A DNA stretch of 64,000 bases from Gemmatimonadaceae bacterium (GTDB taxonomy: Bacteria; Gemmatimonadota; Gemmatimonadetes; Gemmatimonadales; Gemmatimonadaceae). The notes beneath the pieces were generated by a model. That model was not told where the DNA came from. It searched no databases and saw only the letters and a list, made by a program, of their open reading frames with translations. This document shows positions 52,910 through 63,840 of the stretch, piece by piece. Within the stretch, counting starts at the first letter, position 1, and each line of letters opens with the position of its first letter. The translations under genes and the position numbers were made by a program. The stretch covers positions 78,213-142,212 of the forward strand of contig JAICWO010000014.1 in NCBI GenBank assembly GCA_025934775.1, read 5' to 3'.

Positions 52910-52925
52910 GGTTCAAATCAGAACC
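52910..52925. other. 16-base dyad upstream of bamD
   Basis: GGTTCAAATCAGAACC: a 5-base inverted repeat, GGTTC and GAACC, about 30-45 bases upstream of the bamD ATG, beside a weak TATCTT -10-like box on the minus strand. It could be a regulator site in the 98-base gap between uxs and bamD. Short dyads occur by chance, so this is tentative. Confidence 0.2.
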
Positions 52926-52978
52926 AGTAAAGATAACCGGTGCCGAACGCGATGCGGGCGAAGCGCGCGTCTCGCACG

Positions 52979-53965
52979 TCAGCGCACCACGAGCGGAGCC
53001 GAACCATGGACGGTTCGAGTCCCCGGCTGCGCGGAGGCTAAGAGCGTCCGGAAGTACTCGATCGTCCGCGCGACACCCTCGCGCACCGGAACGCGCGGTT
53101 CCCATCCGAGCGTCTCGCGCGCCCGCTCGATGTTCGGCCGGCGCACCTTCGGATCGTCTGTCGGCAACGGCTGGTAGCTGATCTCGGACGAGGAGCGGGT
53201 CAACTCGAGGACGATCTCCGCCAGCTCCTTCACCGTGTATTCGTCCGGATTGCCGATGTTGGTCGGACCGGCGTCGCCATTCATGAACAGTCGGTAGATC
53301 CCTTCGACCTCGTCGTCCACGTAGCAGAAGCTGCGCGTTTGGCTGCCGTCCCCGTACACCGTCAGCGGCTCGCGGTTGAGCGCCTGCACGATGAAGTTGG
53401 AGACGACGCGACCGTCCTGCGGCCGCATGCGCGGACCATAGGTGTTGAAGATCCTGACGATGCGCGTATCGATGGCATGATAGCGGTGATACGCCATCGT
53501 CACGGCCTCCGCGAATCGCTTCGCTTCGTCGTACACGCCGCGCGGACCGATGGGATTCACGTTCCCCCAGTAGTCCTCGGTCTGCGGATGGACGAGCGGG
53601 TCGCCGTACACCTCGGACGTCGACGCCAGAAAAAATCGCGCGCCCTTGGCCTTGGCGATGCCGAGCGCGTTGAGCGTGCCGAGCGATCCCACCTTGAGCG
53701 TCTGGATCGGCAGCTCGAGATAATCGATCGGACTCGCCGGCGAGGCAAAGTGCAGCACGCCCTCGAGCGGTCCGGCGATGTAGGTGAAATCCGAAATGTT
53801 GTGCCGGATGAACCGGAAGCGCTCATTCCCCGTGAGGTGCGCGATGTTCTCGGGCGATCCCGTGATGAAGTTGTCGAGACCGACGACCTCGTGCCCCTCG
53901 CGCAGGAACCGGTCGGTGAGATGCGAGCCGAGAAAGCCCGCCGCCCCGGTTATGAGAACTCTCAT
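52979..53965 (-). CDS. uxs: UDP-glucuronate decarboxylase (UDP-xylose synthase)
   Basis: 328 residues. NAD motif [19 protein letters not shown], substrate segments [16 protein letters not shown] and the UXS-type [20 protein letters not shown], active site [20 protein letters not shown] (Tyr-x3-Lys), then [20 protein letters not shown]. These match UDP-glucuronate decarboxylase, which yields UDP-xylose. It follows ugd (4-base overlap), which supplies its substrate; the pair forms a UDP-glucose to UDP-xylose branch. Confidence 0.95.
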   Translation of the reverse strand: MRVLITGAAGFLGSHLTDRFLREGHEVVGLDNFITGSPENIAHLTGNERFRFIRHNISDFTYIAGPLEGVLHFASPASPIDYLELPIQTLKVGSLGTLNALGIAKAKGARFFLASTSEVYGDPLVHPQTEDYWGNVNPIGPRGVYDEAKRFAEAVTMAYHRYHAIDTRIVRIFNTYGPRMRPQDGRVVSNFIVQALNREPLTVYGDGSQTRSFCYVDDEVEGIYRLFMNGDAGPTNIGNPDEYTVKELAEIVLELTRSSSEISYQPLPTDDPKVRRPNIERARETLGWEPRVPVREGVARTIEYFRTLLASAQPGTRTVHGSAPLVVR

Positions 53966-55278
53966 GCGTGCGCCACGGCGGGCCGGCCGATCGAGTGGTA
54001 GTCGAAGCCCAGCTCCGACATCCGGTGCAGCGCGTAGAGATTCCGGCCGTCCACCACGAGCGGCTGCTTGAGCGACGCTTTGATCCGCGCGAAGTCCGGA
54101 TGGCGATACTCGTTCCAGTCAGTCATCACGGCGAGCGCGTCCGCGCCGGCGAGGGCGTCATAGCTCGATGCCGCGAGTTGGACGCGGTCGCCGAGCCGCC
54201 GCTTCGCCTCGTCGAGCGCCACCGGATCGTGCGCGACGACCTCCGCGCCGGCGGCGAGGAGCTCGTTGATCAACGTGAGCGCCGGCGCTTCCCGCATGTC
54301 GTCGGTGTTCGGCTTGAACGCCAACCCCCAGATCGCGATCCGCCGCCCGGCGAGATCGCCGCGCAACGCGGCATGCAGCTTGTGAAACACGCGGTGCTTC
54401 TGGTCATCGTTCACCGACTCGACGGCCTCGAGGATGCGCAGACACGTCCCCTGGTCGCGCGCGGTCTTCACGAGCGCCTTCACGTCCTTGGGAAAGCACG
54501 AGCCGCCGTAGCCCGGCCCCGGGAACAGGAACGCCGATCCGATGCGGTCGTCCGTGCCGATGCCCTTCCGCACGAAATCGATGTTCGCGCCGACGCGCTC
54601 GCACAGATTGGCAACGTCGTTCATGAAGCTGATGCGCGTGGCGAGCATCGCGTTCGCGGCGTACTTGGTCATCTCCGCCGATGGAATGTCCATGAAGATG
54701 ATCGGCTTGCCGGTGCGCACGAACGGGGCGTAGAGCTCCGCCATCACACTCCGCGCGTGGTCGGTCTCCGCGCCGAGCACCACGCGGTCCGGCTTCATGA
54801 AATCATCAACCGCGGCGCCCTCCTTGAGGAACTCCGGGTTGCTCACGATGTGGAACGGAAAGCCCGCGTGCTTGCCCACGCACGCCGCGACCTTCGCGGC
54901 CGTCCCGACGGGTACGGTCGATTTCGTCACGACCACCAGCTCGCGCGTCATGTGCTTGCCGATCGTTTCCGCCACCGCGAGCACGTGCCGCAGGTCCGCG
55001 GAGCCGTCTTCATCGGGCGGCGTGCCGACCGCGATGAACACCACTTCGCTGCGCGCGATCGCCGCGCCGACATCCGTCGTGAAGCTCAGACGCCCGCTCG
55101 CCTGATTGCGCTCGACGAGCCGATCGAGGCCCGGCTCGTAGATCGGGAGCACGTTCTGCTCGAGGCGAGCAATCTTCCGCTCGTCCACGTCCGCGCCGGC
55201 GACTTGGTTCCCGGTCTCGGCGAGACATGCCCCGACGACCAGCCCGACGTAGCCGGTTCCAATCACACTGATATTCAC
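53962..55278 (-). CDS. ugd: UDP-glucose 6-dehydrogenase
   Basis: 438 residues from the GTG at 55278, with GGAG five bases upstream. The N-terminal NAD motif is [20 protein letters not shown]. The catalytic Cys is in [20 protein letters not shown], with [21 protein letters not shown] and [20 protein letters not shown]. The GGSCFPKD type distinguishes it from the UDP-GlcNAc-type wbpA next to it. The ATGA overlap with uxs suggests co-translation of the UDP-xylose branch. The frame to 55323 has no support. Confidence 0.95.
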   Translation of the reverse strand: MNISVIGTGYVGLVVGACLAETGNQVAGADVDERKIARLEQNVLPIYEPGLDRLVERNQASGRLSFTTDVGAAIARSEVVFIAVGTPPDEDGSADLRHVLAVAETIGKHMTRELVVVTKSTVPVGTAAKVAACVGKHAGFPFHIVSNPEFLKEGAAVDDFMKPDRVVLGAETDHARSVMAELYAPFVRTGKPIIFMDIPSAEMTKYAANAMLATRISFMNDVANLCERVGANIDFVRKGIGTDDRIGSAFLFPGPGYGGSCFPKDVKALVKTARDQGTCLRILEAVESVNDDQKHRVFHKLHAALRGDLAGRRIAIWGLAFKPNTDDMREAPALTLINELLAAGAEVVAHDPVALDEAKRRLGDRVQLAASSYDALAGADALAVMTDWNEYRHPDFARIKASLKQPLVVDGRNLYALHRMSELGFDYHSIGRPAVAHA

Positions 55279-55369
55279 GGTGTCTCCAACGAGGCGACCA
55301 CGAGCGCTGTTTGTCGAATGCATTTCGGCCGTGCAAACGACGGGCCGACCACCGGCCTGATGTGGCGTA

Positions 55370-56725
55370 TCAAACGACGACGGCCGCCGGCTTCTCTGCC
55401 GATAGACTGACGACCCGTGCTTTCGTTTTCACGAGCCCGCTCGTGGCGTTCCGCGTATCCACGATCAATCCCGCGTGATCCATCACGAACTGGTAGTCGA
55501 CGGCGCGATGGTCCGTCACGATCACTACCGCGTCCGCGCCCTCGAGGAGCGCCGTGGACATCGGCACGCCATGCCGCACGTGACCGTCTTCGCGGAAGCT
55601 GGCGATGTGCGGATCGTGAAACGCGACGTCCGCCCCGTGCTCGTCCAGCAGCCGGATCACGTCCAGCGCGGGACTCTCGCGCAGATCGTCGATGTCGCGC
55701 TTGTATGCGACGCCCAGCACCACCACCCGGCTCCCGTTCACCGGCTTCCGGTCCTGATTCAGCGCCTGCGCCACCTTCTCGACGACGTACGCTGGCATCT
55801 GGCTGTTGATCTCACTCGCCAGATCGATGAACCGCGTCTTGTAGTTCAGCGTCCGCATCTTCCACGCGAGATAGTGCGGATCGAGCGGGATGCAGTGGCC
55901 GCCAATGCCCGGACCCGGTGTGAACTTCATGAATCCGAACGGCTTCGTCGCCGCCGCGTCGATGACTTCCCAGACGTCCACCCCGAGCTTGTCGCACACG
56001 ATCGCCATCTCGTTCACGAGCCCGATGTTGACCGAGCGAAACGTGTTCTCGAGCAGCTTCGTGAGCTCCGCCGCCTCGGGGCTCGAGACCGGCACGACCT
56101 GATCGATGCAGCTCGCATAGAGCGCGGTCGCGAGCTCGGTGCACGCGGGCGTGATGCCGCCCACCACCTTGGGCGTGTTCTTCGTCTGATAGACCGGATT
56201 ACCGGGATCGACCCGCTCGGGGCTGAACGCGACGAACACGTCGTCGCCCACCGTGAGCCCCTGCTGCTCGAGGAGCGGCAGAAAGATCTCGCGCGTGGTG
56301 CCGGGGTACGTCGTCGACTCGAGCACGACGAGGAGCCCGGCGTGCGCATTGTGCGTCACCGTCTCGGCCGCGGCGATGACGAAACTCATATCGGGATCGC
56401 GCGTCTTGCCCAGCGGCGTGGGCACGGCGATCGACAGCGCGTCGGCTTCCCGCAGGCGCGAGGCGTCCGTGGTAGCCTCGAACATCCCTTCGCGCACGAG
56501 CGCGGCGACTTCGGATGCGGGAACGTCCTGGATGTGGGACTCGCCGCGCATGAGCCGCTCGCACACGCCCGCGCTCACGTCGAAGCCGATGACGCGGAAG
56601 CCGGCCTTGGCGAATTCCACGGCGAGCGGGAGGCCCACGTACCCCAATCCGATCACGCCGACGCGCGCCGAACGATCAGTGATCTTGGTGAGAAGCGCTT
56701 GCTTCAGAGAAAACTCAGCGGCCAT
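55370..56725 (-). CDS. wbpA: UDP-N-acetylglucosamine 6-dehydrogenase (WbpA-like)
   Basis: 451 residues from ATG 56725, overlapping the wbpE stop by 11 bases. NAD motif VGVIGLGYVGLPLAVEFAKA, the segment VVLESTTYPGTTREIFLPLL typical of the UDP-GlcNAc type, and the catalytic Cys in PGIGGHCIPLDPHYLAWKMR. Oxidises UDP-GlcNAc to UDP-GlcNAcA, the first step of the diacetamido-uronic acid route with wbpB, wbpE and wbpD. UDP-GalNAc/ManNAc variants are possible. A 91-base gap with no clear promoter separates it from ugd. Confidence 0.9.
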   Translation of the reverse strand: MAAEFSLKQALLTKITDRSARVGVIGLGYVGLPLAVEFAKAGFRVIGFDVSAGVCERLMRGESHIQDVPASEVAALVREGMFEATTDASRLREADALSIAVPTPLGKTRDPDMSFVIAAAETVTHNAHAGLLVVLESTTYPGTTREIFLPLLEQQGLTVGDDVFVAFSPERVDPGNPVYQTKNTPKVVGGITPACTELATALYASCIDQVVPVSSPEAAELTKLLENTFRSVNIGLVNEMAIVCDKLGVDVWEVIDAAATKPFGFMKFTPGPGIGGHCIPLDPHYLAWKMRTLNYKTRFIDLASEINSQMPAYVVEKVAQALNQDRKPVNGSRVVVLGVAYKRDIDDLRESPALDVIRLLDEHGADVAFHDPHIASFREDGHVRHGVPMSTALLEGADAVVIVTDHRAVDYQFVMDHAGLIVDTRNATSGLVKTKARVVSLSAEKPAAVVV

Positions 56726-57827
56726 AAAATGCGCGCACGGCTCCGATGACTTCGTCCAACTGCGCCTGCGTGAGCTCCGGATAGATCGGGATCGACAACA
56801 CTTCGCGCCCGGCACGCTCGGCCTCGGGGCACGCGCCCTCCTGGTATCCCAGGTACGCGAAGCACGGCTGGAGATGCAACGGCAGCGGGTAGTAGATCGC
56901 CGAGCCGATGCCGCGCTCCTTGAGATAACCTTGCAGCTCGTCCCGGCGCGCCGCGCGCAAGGTGTACTGATTGAAGATCGATTCGTTCGCCGGGTCGATG
57001 TGCGGCGTCTGCACCTCCGGCACGTCCGCGAACGCGGCGCTGTAGTAGGACGCGTTCTCCCGGCGCTTGGCGCTCCACCCCGCGAGATGCGGCAGCTTTG
57101 CGGCGAGCACCGCGGCCTGCAGCGCGTCGAGGCGGCTGTTGAAGCCCACCTCGTCGTGGAAGTACTGCTTCGCGCCGCCGTGCATGCGGAGCCTCTTCAG
57201 GCGCTCGGCGATCTGCTGATTCTGCGTGACCATCATCCCGCCGTCGCCGTAGCCACCGAGGTTCTTGGACGGGAAGAAGCTGAACGTCCCGATCGTCGCG
57301 GCCTCGCCGGCCATCCGCCATTCCCCGTCGATCATCCGGCGCGCGCCGATCGACTGCGCGGCATCCTCGATGACCGGTATGCCCGGCATCGCCGCGGCAA
57401 CCTCCTCGATCGCCGCCATCTGGCCGAAGAGGTCGACGGGCACCACGGCCTTTGTTTTGGAGGTGCGCGCCGCGGCGGCGAGATCGGGGCGAATGTTGAA
57501 CGTGGCCGGGTCGATGTCGACGAACACCGGACGGGCGCCGGCGTTGTGGATCGTGCCCGCGGTCGCAAAGAAGGTGAACGGCGTCGTCACGATCTCGTCG
57601 CCCGCGCCAACGTCGAGGGCGCGGAGCGCGAGGAGCAATGCGTCGGTTCCGCTCGCGCAGCCCACGGCGTACTTCGTATGCGACAGGGCGGCGCACTCGC
57701 GCTCGAGCTGCTCGACGGGCGCGCCCAGAATGAACAGTTGCGAGTCGACCACCGCCATCATGGCGGCGACGACCTCGTTACGGATCGCGGCGTGTTGCGC
57801 GCGCAGATCCAACAGGGGCACTGGCAT
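56715..57827 (-). CDS. wbpE: PLP-dependent aminotransferase, DegT/DnrJ family (WbpE-like)
   Basis: 370 residues. The PLP Lys is in GTFSFFPSKNLGGYGDGGMM. The family segments are GCASGTDALLLALRALDVGA, PVFVDIDPATFNIRPD, VIEDAAQSIGARR and ALQAAVLAAKLPHL. In the presence of wbpB and wbpD it most likely aminates C3 of the 3-keto sugar acid to UDP-GlcNAc3NA. The ATG at 57827 has no obvious ribosome site; a 9-base direct repeat with GAATTC lies just upstream. Confidence 0.92.
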   Translation of the reverse strand: MPVPLLDLRAQHAAIRNEVVAAMMAVVDSQLFILGAPVEQLERECAALSHTKYAVGCASGTDALLLALRALDVGAGDEIVTTPFTFFATAGTIHNAGARPVFVDIDPATFNIRPDLAAAARTSKTKAVVPVDLFGQMAAIEEVAAAMPGIPVIEDAAQSIGARRMIDGEWRMAGEAATIGTFSFFPSKNLGGYGDGGMMVTQNQQIAERLKRLRMHGGAKQYFHDEVGFNSRLDALQAAVLAAKLPHLAGWSAKRRENASYYSAAFADVPEVQTPHIDPANESIFNQYTLRAARRDELQGYLKERGIGSAIYYPLPLHLQPCFAYLGYQEGACPEAERAGREVLSIPIYPELTQAQLDEVIGAVRAFYGR

Positions 57828-57835
57828 AAGCGGAC

Positions 57836-57853
57836 GAATTCAGCGAATTCAGA
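57836..57853. repeat. Tandem 9-base repeat with GAATTC upstream of wbpE
   Basis: GAATTCAGC (57836-57844) and GAATTCAGA (57845-57853) sit 9-26 bases before the wbpE ATG within the 135-base gap between wbpB and wbpE. This AT-rich patch stands out in a very GC-rich spacer. A weak TTGACT (minus strand, 57946-57941) is the only -35-like box and its -10 partner is unclear. No gene is in this gap. Confidence 0.4.
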
Positions 57854-57962
57854 AAGTGGATGGGGCGCGCATCACGACCGGCGCCGAGCGCGCACGCCGG
57901 GTGGCGCGCTGCGCTTAAACTTCGCCGCGTCAGCGGGTTGAGTCAATTCGGAACGCGCGCGC

Positions 57963-59027
57963 TCACACCACGTTCCGCAGCGGAATCGGCACTTCCCGTC
58001 CGATCTTCGCCGACTCGTACATGCCGAGGATCAGCTCGAGCGATTTCCGCCCCGCGCGCCCGTCCGTGTCCGGTTTCGCTTCGCCGCGGAGCACCGCGAG
58101 CACGTTGCGATAATACCCCTGATGGCCGAAGCCGTACACGTTCGGCGGATTGGTGTTGATCGCGCCCGACTCCACGACCTTGTCGTCGTCGTCGTACTCG
58201 GCGAACTGCCAGTGCTCGACCCGGTTCACCGCGGTCCCGCCGATCTTCACCGAGCCCTTCTCGCCGAGCACGGTGATCGAGCCCTCGAGGTTCTTCGGAA
58301 AAGTGAGCACGTTGACCTCGATCACGCCGAGCGCGCCGGAGCGAAATTTGAGAATTCCAATACCAGAATCCTCAGCCTCGATGCGCCGCGCCTGGGTCGC
58401 CGTCTTCGCCGTCACGCTCTCGACCGGGCCGACGAGCCACTGGATCAGGTCGACGTAGTGCGACGCCTGGTTCATCATCGCGCCGCCGTCGAACTCCCAC
58501 GTGCCGCGCCACGGCTCGGCGTCGTAGTACTCCTGCGGCCGCTGCCAGCGGACCGTGACGTTGGCCAGGAAGATCCGCCCGAACCGGCCCTTGTCCACCG
58601 CGCGCTTGAGCAGCTGGATCGGCGGATTGAGACGGTTCTGCTTCACGACGAAGAGCTGCACGCCCGCGTCGTCGCACGCCTTCACCAGCTCGTCCGCCTG
58701 CGCGAGCGAGATCGCCATCGGCTTCTCGGTCACCACGTGCTTCCCCGCGCGCGCGGCGGACACGCCCTGCGCGGCGTGCAGACCGGACGGCGTGCAGATC
58801 GTCACGATGTCGATCGCGTTGTCGCGCAGCATCTCGTCCAGGCTTCGATACCACGGGATGCCGTTCCCCTCGCCCGTCGCGCGCGCGCGCTCGACGTCGG
58901 TGTCGCACACCGCGGCGAGCGTCAGGCCATCGATCTGCTTGATCGCCTCGACGTGGTTCTTGCTGATGCGCCCGCACCCCACCAGGCCGATGCGGAATCT
59001 CGGCGACGTGTCGTTCGGAGTCGTCAT
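57963..59027 (-). CDS. wbpB: NAD-dependent sugar oxidoreductase, GFO/IDH/MocA family (WbpB-like)
   Basis: 354 residues from ATG 59027, with a longer frame to 59111 unsupported. N-terminal Rossmann motif RIGLVGCGRISKNHVEAIKQ, then GKHVVTEKPMAISLAQADEL with the family Lys-Pro, and NRLNPPIQLLKRAVDKGRFG and ASHYVDLIQWLVGPVESV. Together with WbpE it would oxidise UDP-GlcNAcA at C3. A patch of AT-rich codons lies at 58343-58372. It follows wbpD by 16 bases. Confidence 0.9.
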   Translation of the reverse strand: MTTPNDTSPRFRIGLVGCGRISKNHVEAIKQIDGLTLAAVCDTDVERARATGEGNGIPWYRSLDEMLRDNAIDIVTICTPSGLHAAQGVSAARAGKHVVTEKPMAISLAQADELVKACDDAGVQLFVVKQNRLNPPIQLLKRAVDKGRFGRIFLANVTVRWQRPQEYYDAEPWRGTWEFDGGAMMNQASHYVDLIQWLVGPVESVTAKTATQARRIEAEDSGIGILKFRSGALGVIEVNVLTFPKNLEGSITVLGEKGSVKIGGTAVNRVEHWQFAEYDDDDKVVESGAINTNPPNVYGFGHQGYYRNVLAVLRGEAKPDTDGRAGRKSLELILGMYESAKIGREVPIPLRNVV

Positions 59028-59043
59028 GCCGGGAGTGGGCGCC

Positions 59044-59625
59044 TCACGCCGCGGGTGGTTGAACCGGCGCGATACCGTCGCCGCGCCGCTCGTACGTCGT
59101 TCCGCAGGCACGGCACGTACCCGCGCCGGAATCCGGCAGCCGCTCGCCGCACTGGCACATCCAGCCGATCCGCCGCGCCGGCACGCCGGCCATGAGCGCG
59201 TACGCCGGCACGTCCTTGGTGATCACCGCGCCGGCGCCGATGAAGGCGTACTCGCCGAGCGTCGTACCGCACACGATCGTCGCGTTCGCGCCGATCGACG
59301 CGCCGCGCTTCACGAGCGTCCTCTTATACTCGTTCTTCCGCGAGACGTGGCTTCGCGGATTGATCACGTTCGTGAAGACCATCGACGGCCCGCAGAACAC
59401 GTCGTCCTCGATCTCCACGCCTTCGTAGATCGAGACGTTGTTTTGAATCTTCACGTTGCGGCCGATCCGCGTCCCGTTCATCACGACGACGTTCTGCCCG
59501 AGGCTGCACCGCTCGCCGATCACCGCGCCCGGCATGACGTGGCAGAAATGCCAGATCTTGGTCCCCTGCCCCACCACCGCGCCGTCGTCGACGTACGCCG
59601 ACTCGTGGATGAACGGCGCGCTCAC
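59044..59625 (-). CDS. wbpD: Left-handed beta-helix acetyltransferase (WbpD-like) with C-terminal Cys motif
   Basis: 193 residues. I start it at the GTG at 59625, whose GTGA overlaps the carB stop. The hexapeptide repeat region runs from about 12 to 150 with [20 protein letters not shown] and [20 protein letters not shown], ending VPARRIGWM. The C-terminus has [19 protein letters not shown], two CxC/CxxC pairs that look like a small zinc ribbon. In the wbp route this enzyme acetylates the 3-amino group of UDP-GlcNAc3NA. A wbpI epimerase is not seen in the window. Confidence 0.9.
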   Translation of the reverse strand: MSAPFIHESAYVDDGAVVGQGTKIWHFCHVMPGAVIGERCSLGQNVVVMNGTRIGRNVKIQNNVSIYEGVEIEDDVFCGPSMVFTNVINPRSHVSRKNEYKRTLVKRGASIGANATIVCGTTLGEYAFIGAGAVITKDVPAYALMAGVPARRIGWMCQCGERLPDSGAGTCRACGTTYERRGDGIAPVQPPAA

Positions 59626-62600
59626 GCCGGCACCTGGTGCGTGGCCGCGGCCGCGCGCGACTCGGCGAGCGACGCCTGCCACTCCTGCAGCGAGCGGACG
59701 CTCGGACGGCGCGACCGCAGCGACAGGATGGCGTCGCTCGCCGCGCTCGCCGCGGACATGGTCGTGGTGTAGGAGACGCGATTCACGATCGCGGCCTGCC
59801 GCAGCAGGTAGTCGTCCACCTGCGCGTGCTTGCCGAGCGGCGTGTTGATCAACAGTTGCACGTCGTGGTTCACGATCATGTCCAGGCAGTTCGGGCGCCC
59901 TTCGTGCACCTTGAACGCCCGATCGGCCGGGATCCCGCGCGCGCGCAGGTACGCGGCCGTGCCGGCCGTCGCCACGATCCGGAAGCCCATCTCGTGAAAG
60001 CGGCGCGCGATCGGCGTGACGGTCGGTTTGTCGGAATCGGTGACCGTCACCAGCACCGCGCCCTCGAGCGGCAATCCGTTCGCGGCGGCGAGCTGCGACT
60101 TCGCGAACGCCGCGCCGAACGAATCGGAGATCCCCATGACCTCGCCGGTGGACCGCATCTCGGGGCCGAGGACCGGGTCCGTCCCGGGGAATTTATTGAA
60201 TGGGAATACCGCTTCTTTAACGGACACGTACGGCGGTACGATCTCCTCGGTGAACCCGACGTCGTCGAGCGTCTCGCCCGCCATCAGGCGGGCGGCGAGC
60301 GACGCGAGCGGCACGCCGATCGCCTTCGACACGAACGGGATCGTGCGGCTCGCGCGCGGGTTGACTTCGAGCACGTAGACGACGCCGTTCTTGATCGCGT
60401 ACTGCACGTTGATCAGGCCCACCACGCCGAGCGCCTGCGCCAGCGCGATCGTCTGCTCGCGCATCGTCTGCATGTCGTGCTCGGTCACGAGGTACGGCGG
60501 CAGCACGCACGCCGAATCGCCGGAGTGGATGCCCGCATCCTCGATGTGCTGCATGATGCCGCCGATCACGACGCGCTGACCGTCCGAGACGGCGTCGACG
60601 TCGCACTCGAACGCGTCCTCGAGGAAGCGGTCGATCAGCACCGGCCTGTCCTCCGAGACGCGCGCCGCCGTCACGAAATATTCGCGCAGCGAATCGGCGT
60701 CGTACACGATCTGCATCGCGCGGCCGCCGAGCACGTACGACGGGCGCACGAGCACCGGATAGCCGATCTGCTCCGCGGCCGCGAGCGCTTCCTCGACGCT
60801 CGTCGCCGTGCCGTTGGCCGGCTGCTCGAGCCCCAGCTCGCGCGCGATCTTCTCGAACCGGCGGCGATCCTCCGCGATATCGATCGAATCCGGCGTCGTG
60901 CCGAGGATGCGCACTCCCGCTTCCTCGAGCTGGCGCGTGAGCTTGAGCGGCGTCTGGCCGCCGAGTTGCACGATCACGCCCTCCGGCTGCTCCCGGTCGA
61001 CGATCTCGAGCACGTCCTCGAACGTGAGCGGCTCGAAATACAATTTGTCTGATGTATCGAAGTCGGTCGATACCGTCTCCGGGTTCGAGTTGATCATGAT
61101 CGTCTCGAACCCGCGCTCGCGAAGCGCCATCACCGCGCGCACGCAGCAATAATCGAACTCCACGCCCTGGCCGATGCGATTCGGTCCGCTGCCCAGGATG
61201 ACGATGGACTTGCGCCCGCTCTTCGGCGCCTCGGTCTCCTCGTCGTAACTGCCGTACAGGTACGGCGTCGCCGAGGGAAATTCGCCGGCGCAGGTGTCGA
61301 CCATCTTGTACGACGGGCGAACGCCGCTGGCCCATCTGCGCTCGCGGACTTCCGATTCATTCTCGCCGCGCAAGACGGCGAGCTGTCGGTCGGAGAAGCC
61401 CATCCGCTTCATGCGGCGCACGTCGTCTGCGCCGACGTCGCCGAGTACCGCGTACGCATGCTCGGCCTCGAGCAGCTCGAGCATCTGGTTGAGGAACCAC
61501 GGGTCGATCGCCGTGAGCTCGTACACATCGTCCACCGTGAGCCCGCGCTCGAGCGCGCGGCGCACCTGGAAGATCCGCTCCGGCGTGGGCTGGCGCAGCG
61601 CGCCTTTGAGCGCGTCGATCGTGTCGTCGGGCAGTCGATCGTCCTGCGGGCGCGTCGCCGACGACCAGCCGGGACGACCGGTCTCCAGCGCGCGCAGCCC
61701 CTTCTGAAACGCCTCCTTGAAGGTGCGGCCGATCGCCATCGCCTCGCCGACGGACTTCATCTGCGTGGTGAGGTACGGGCTCGCCGACGGAAATTTCTCG
61801 AACGCGAACCGCGGAATCTTGACGACGACGTAGTCGAGCACCGGCTCGAACGAGGCCGGCGTCGTTTTCGTGATGTCGTTCGGGATCTCGTCCAGACGAT
61901 AGCCCACGGCGAGCTTCGCGCCGATCCGCGCGATGGGGAAGCCGGTCGCCTTGGAGGCGAGCGCCGACGACCGCGACACGCGCGGGTTCATCTCGATGAC
62001 GAGCATCTCGCCGTCGCGCGGGTTCAGCGCGAACTGAATGTTGCACCCGCCCGCCTCGACGCCGACCTCGCGAATGATCGCGACCGCGGCGTCGCGCATG
62101 ATCTGATACTCGCGATCGGTGAGCGTCATCGCCGGCGCGATGGTGATCGAATCACCGGTGTGCACGCCCATCGGATCCAGATTCTCGATCGAGCAGACGA
62201 TCACCACGTTGTCGGCGTGATCGCGCATCACCTCGAGCTCGAACTCCTTCCAGCCGATCACACTTCTCTCAACGAGCACCTGATGCGTCGGCGAAAGATC
62301 GAGGCCGCGCCGGACGATCTCTTCGAACTCCTCGCGATTGTACGCGATCCCGCCGCCGGTGCCGCCGAGCGTGAACGAGGGGCGGATGATCGCCGGAAAC
62401 GCGGTGCGCTGGACGATCTCCACCGCCTCGTCGAAGCTCTCCGCGATCCCGCCCTCCGCGACCGCGAGACCGATCCGCTGCATCGCCTCGCCGAACTGCC
62501 GCCGATCCTCGGCGAGCGCGATCGCGCGCGCCTTCGCGCCGATCAATTCGACGCCGTACCTGTCCAGCGCTCCGGACTCCGACAGCGCCATCGCCACGTT

Positions 62601-62888
62601 GAGCGCCGTCTGCCCGCCCATCGTCGGCAGAATCGCGTCGGGACGCTCCTTCTCGATGATCAGCTCCACGAACTCTGGCGTCACCGGCTCGATGTACGTC
62701 CGATCCGCGAACTCCGGATCGGTCATGATCGTGGCCGGGTTGGAGTTGATCAGGATGACCTCGTAGCCCTCCTCCTTGAGCGCCTTCGTGGCCTGCGTGC
62801 CGGAGTAGTCGAATTCGGCCGCTTGCCCGATGATGATCGGGCCGGAGCCAATGACGAGGATGCGGTGCAGGTCAGTCCGTCGCGGCAT
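59622..62888 (-). CDS. carB: Carbamoyl-phosphate synthase large subunit
   Basis: 1088 residues, normal for CarB. The two ATP-grasp halves are seen, with [20 protein letters not shown] at the start and [20 protein letters not shown] in the second half. Regions [20 protein letters not shown] and [20 protein letters not shown] are the paired hallmark segments. The C-terminal allosteric MGS domain has [20 protein letters not shown]. Its start overlaps the rmd stop by 17 bases and its stop overlaps wbpD by 4, so it is embedded in the sugar cluster. carA is not in the window. AT-rich codon patches occur at 60188-60220 and 61034-61060. Confidence 0.98.
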   Translation of the reverse strand: MPRRTDLHRILVIGSGPIIIGQAAEFDYSGTQATKALKEEGYEVILINSNPATIMTDPEFADRTYIEPVTPEFVELIIEKERPDAILPTMGGQTALNVAMALSESGALDRYGVELIGAKARAIALAEDRRQFGEAMQRIGLAVAEGGIAESFDEAVEIVQRTAFPAIIRPSFTLGGTGGGIAYNREEFEEIVRRGLDLSPTHQVLVERSVIGWKEFELEVMRDHADNVVIVCSIENLDPMGVHTGDSITIAPAMTLTDREYQIMRDAAVAIIREVGVEAGGCNIQFALNPRDGEMLVIEMNPRVSRSSALASKATGFPIARIGAKLAVGYRLDEIPNDITKTTPASFEPVLDYVVVKIPRFAFEKFPSASPYLTTQMKSVGEAMAIGRTFKEAFQKGLRALETGRPGWSSATRPQDDRLPDDTIDALKGALRQPTPERIFQVRRALERGLTVDDVYELTAIDPWFLNQMLELLEAEHAYAVLGDVGADDVRRMKRMGFSDRQLAVLRGENESEVRERRWASGVRPSYKMVDTCAGEFPSATPYLYGSYDEETEAPKSGRKSIVILGSGPNRIGQGVEFDYCCVRAVMALRERGFETIMINSNPETVSTDFDTSDKLYFEPLTFEDVLEIVDREQPEGVIVQLGGQTPLKLTRQLEEAGVRILGTTPDSIDIAEDRRRFEKIARELGLEQPANGTATSVEEALAAAEQIGYPVLVRPSYVLGGRAMQIVYDADSLREYFVTAARVSEDRPVLIDRFLEDAFECDVDAVSDGQRVVIGGIMQHIEDAGIHSGDSACVLPPYLVTEHDMQTMREQTIALAQALGVVGLINVQYAIKNGVVYVLEVNPRASRTIPFVSKAIGVPLASLAARLMAGETLDDVGFTEEIVPPYVSVKEAVFPFNKFPGTDPVLGPEMRSTGEVMGISDSFGAAFAKSQLAAANGLPLEGAVLVTVTDSDKPTVTPIARRFHEMGFRIVATAGTAAYLRARGIPADRAFKVHEGRPNCLDMIVNHDVQLLINTPLGKHAQVDDYLLRQAAIVNRVSYTTTMSAASAASDAILSLRSRRPSVRSLQEWQASLAESRAAAATHQVPA

Positions 62889-63840
62889 GAGCGAAGTCTA
62901 GGATATCGTCGATGATGTCGTCGTGCGTCTTGAGCGGCTGCCAGCCGGTGTCGCGAATGAGCTTCTCCGGAGAGCCGATGTTGATCGGGATGTCGGATGC
63001 GCGCACGAGCGTTGGCGACGTCGTAATGTCGGCGCGCGCACCGGCTCGCAGCAAGACGTTGCGCGCGAGCTCGTGCGCGCTCACCCCGCGCCCGCTCGCG
63101 ACGTTGTACACCTCACCCGGTGTCCCCCGCTCGGCGAGGAGCGCGTACGCGCGCACGACGTCGGAGACGTGCAAGTAGTCGCGGACCACGTCATTGCCCA
63201 ACGCGAGTGACGTGGCGCGCCCGGCGACAATCTCGCGCGCCCGGCTCACGAGAGACGGCAAGAGATAATGGCTTCCGTGGCCAACGCCGGAATGATTGAA
63301 GCTTCGCGTACAGATGACACGGATACCCGAGCCGCGACAAACCTGGAGCGCAGCCACTTCCTGGGCGACTTTCGACGCGGCGTATGTCGTCACCGGAAGC
63401 TGCGCCGCGCTCTCTCGCAACGGCATCTCCTCCGCCGGGTGCGCGCCGTATTGCATGCCGCTGCCGATCACCACCACCGTCGGATCCACCGCGCCAGCGT
63501 GTGCCCGGCGGCGCACCGCGCCAAGCAGGCGGATGACGCCGAGCGAGTTTACGTCGTAGGTGGTCGTGGGCGCGCGCTCCGCGTCCGGGGGAAAGCTCAC
63601 GCCCGCGAGATGAAAAATCACGTCGGGACGGCTGCGCTCGACCGCGAGATCCACGTCCTCGGCGTCGCGAACGTCCATCGACAGCCAACGCGCGGCACGA
63701 CGCTCGTCCGCGTCGAGCACCTCCGGCCCCGGTATCGTCGCGCCCAAACCGGCGAGGTCGACCGAGTCGCCGCGGCCGAGCAGCAATTTCGCCAACCATT
63801 GACCGACGAAGCCGCCGCCGCCGGTGATGAGCGCTCGCAT
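62872..63840 (-). CDS. rmd: GDP-4-dehydro-6-deoxy-D-mannose reductase (Rmd-like)
   Basis: 322 residues of the extended short-chain dehydrogenase family. N-terminal motif [40 protein letters not shown], and the active-site pattern [18 protein letters not shown] (Tyr-x3-Lys), then [20 protein letters not shown]. The dinucleotide binding and the partial gmd directly upstream make the GDP-mannose route likely, giving GDP-D-rhamnose. Its ATG directly follows the gmd stop and it overlaps carB by 17 bases. Confidence 0.88.
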   Translation of the reverse strand: MRALITGGGGFVGQWLAKLLLGRGDSVDLAGLGATIPGPEVLDADERRAARWLSMDVRDAEDVDLAVERSRPDVIFHLAGVSFPPDAERAPTTTYDVNSLGVIRLLGAVRRRAHAGAVDPTVVVIGSGMQYGAHPAEEMPLRESAAQLPVTTYAASKVAQEVAALQVCRGSGIRVICTRSFNHSGVGHGSHYLLPSLVSRAREIVAGRATSLALGNDVVRDYLHVSDVVRAYALLAERGTPGEVYNVASGRGVSAHELARNVLLRAGARADITTSPTLVRASDIPINIGSPEKLIRDTGWQPLKTHDDIIDDILDFAHAATD

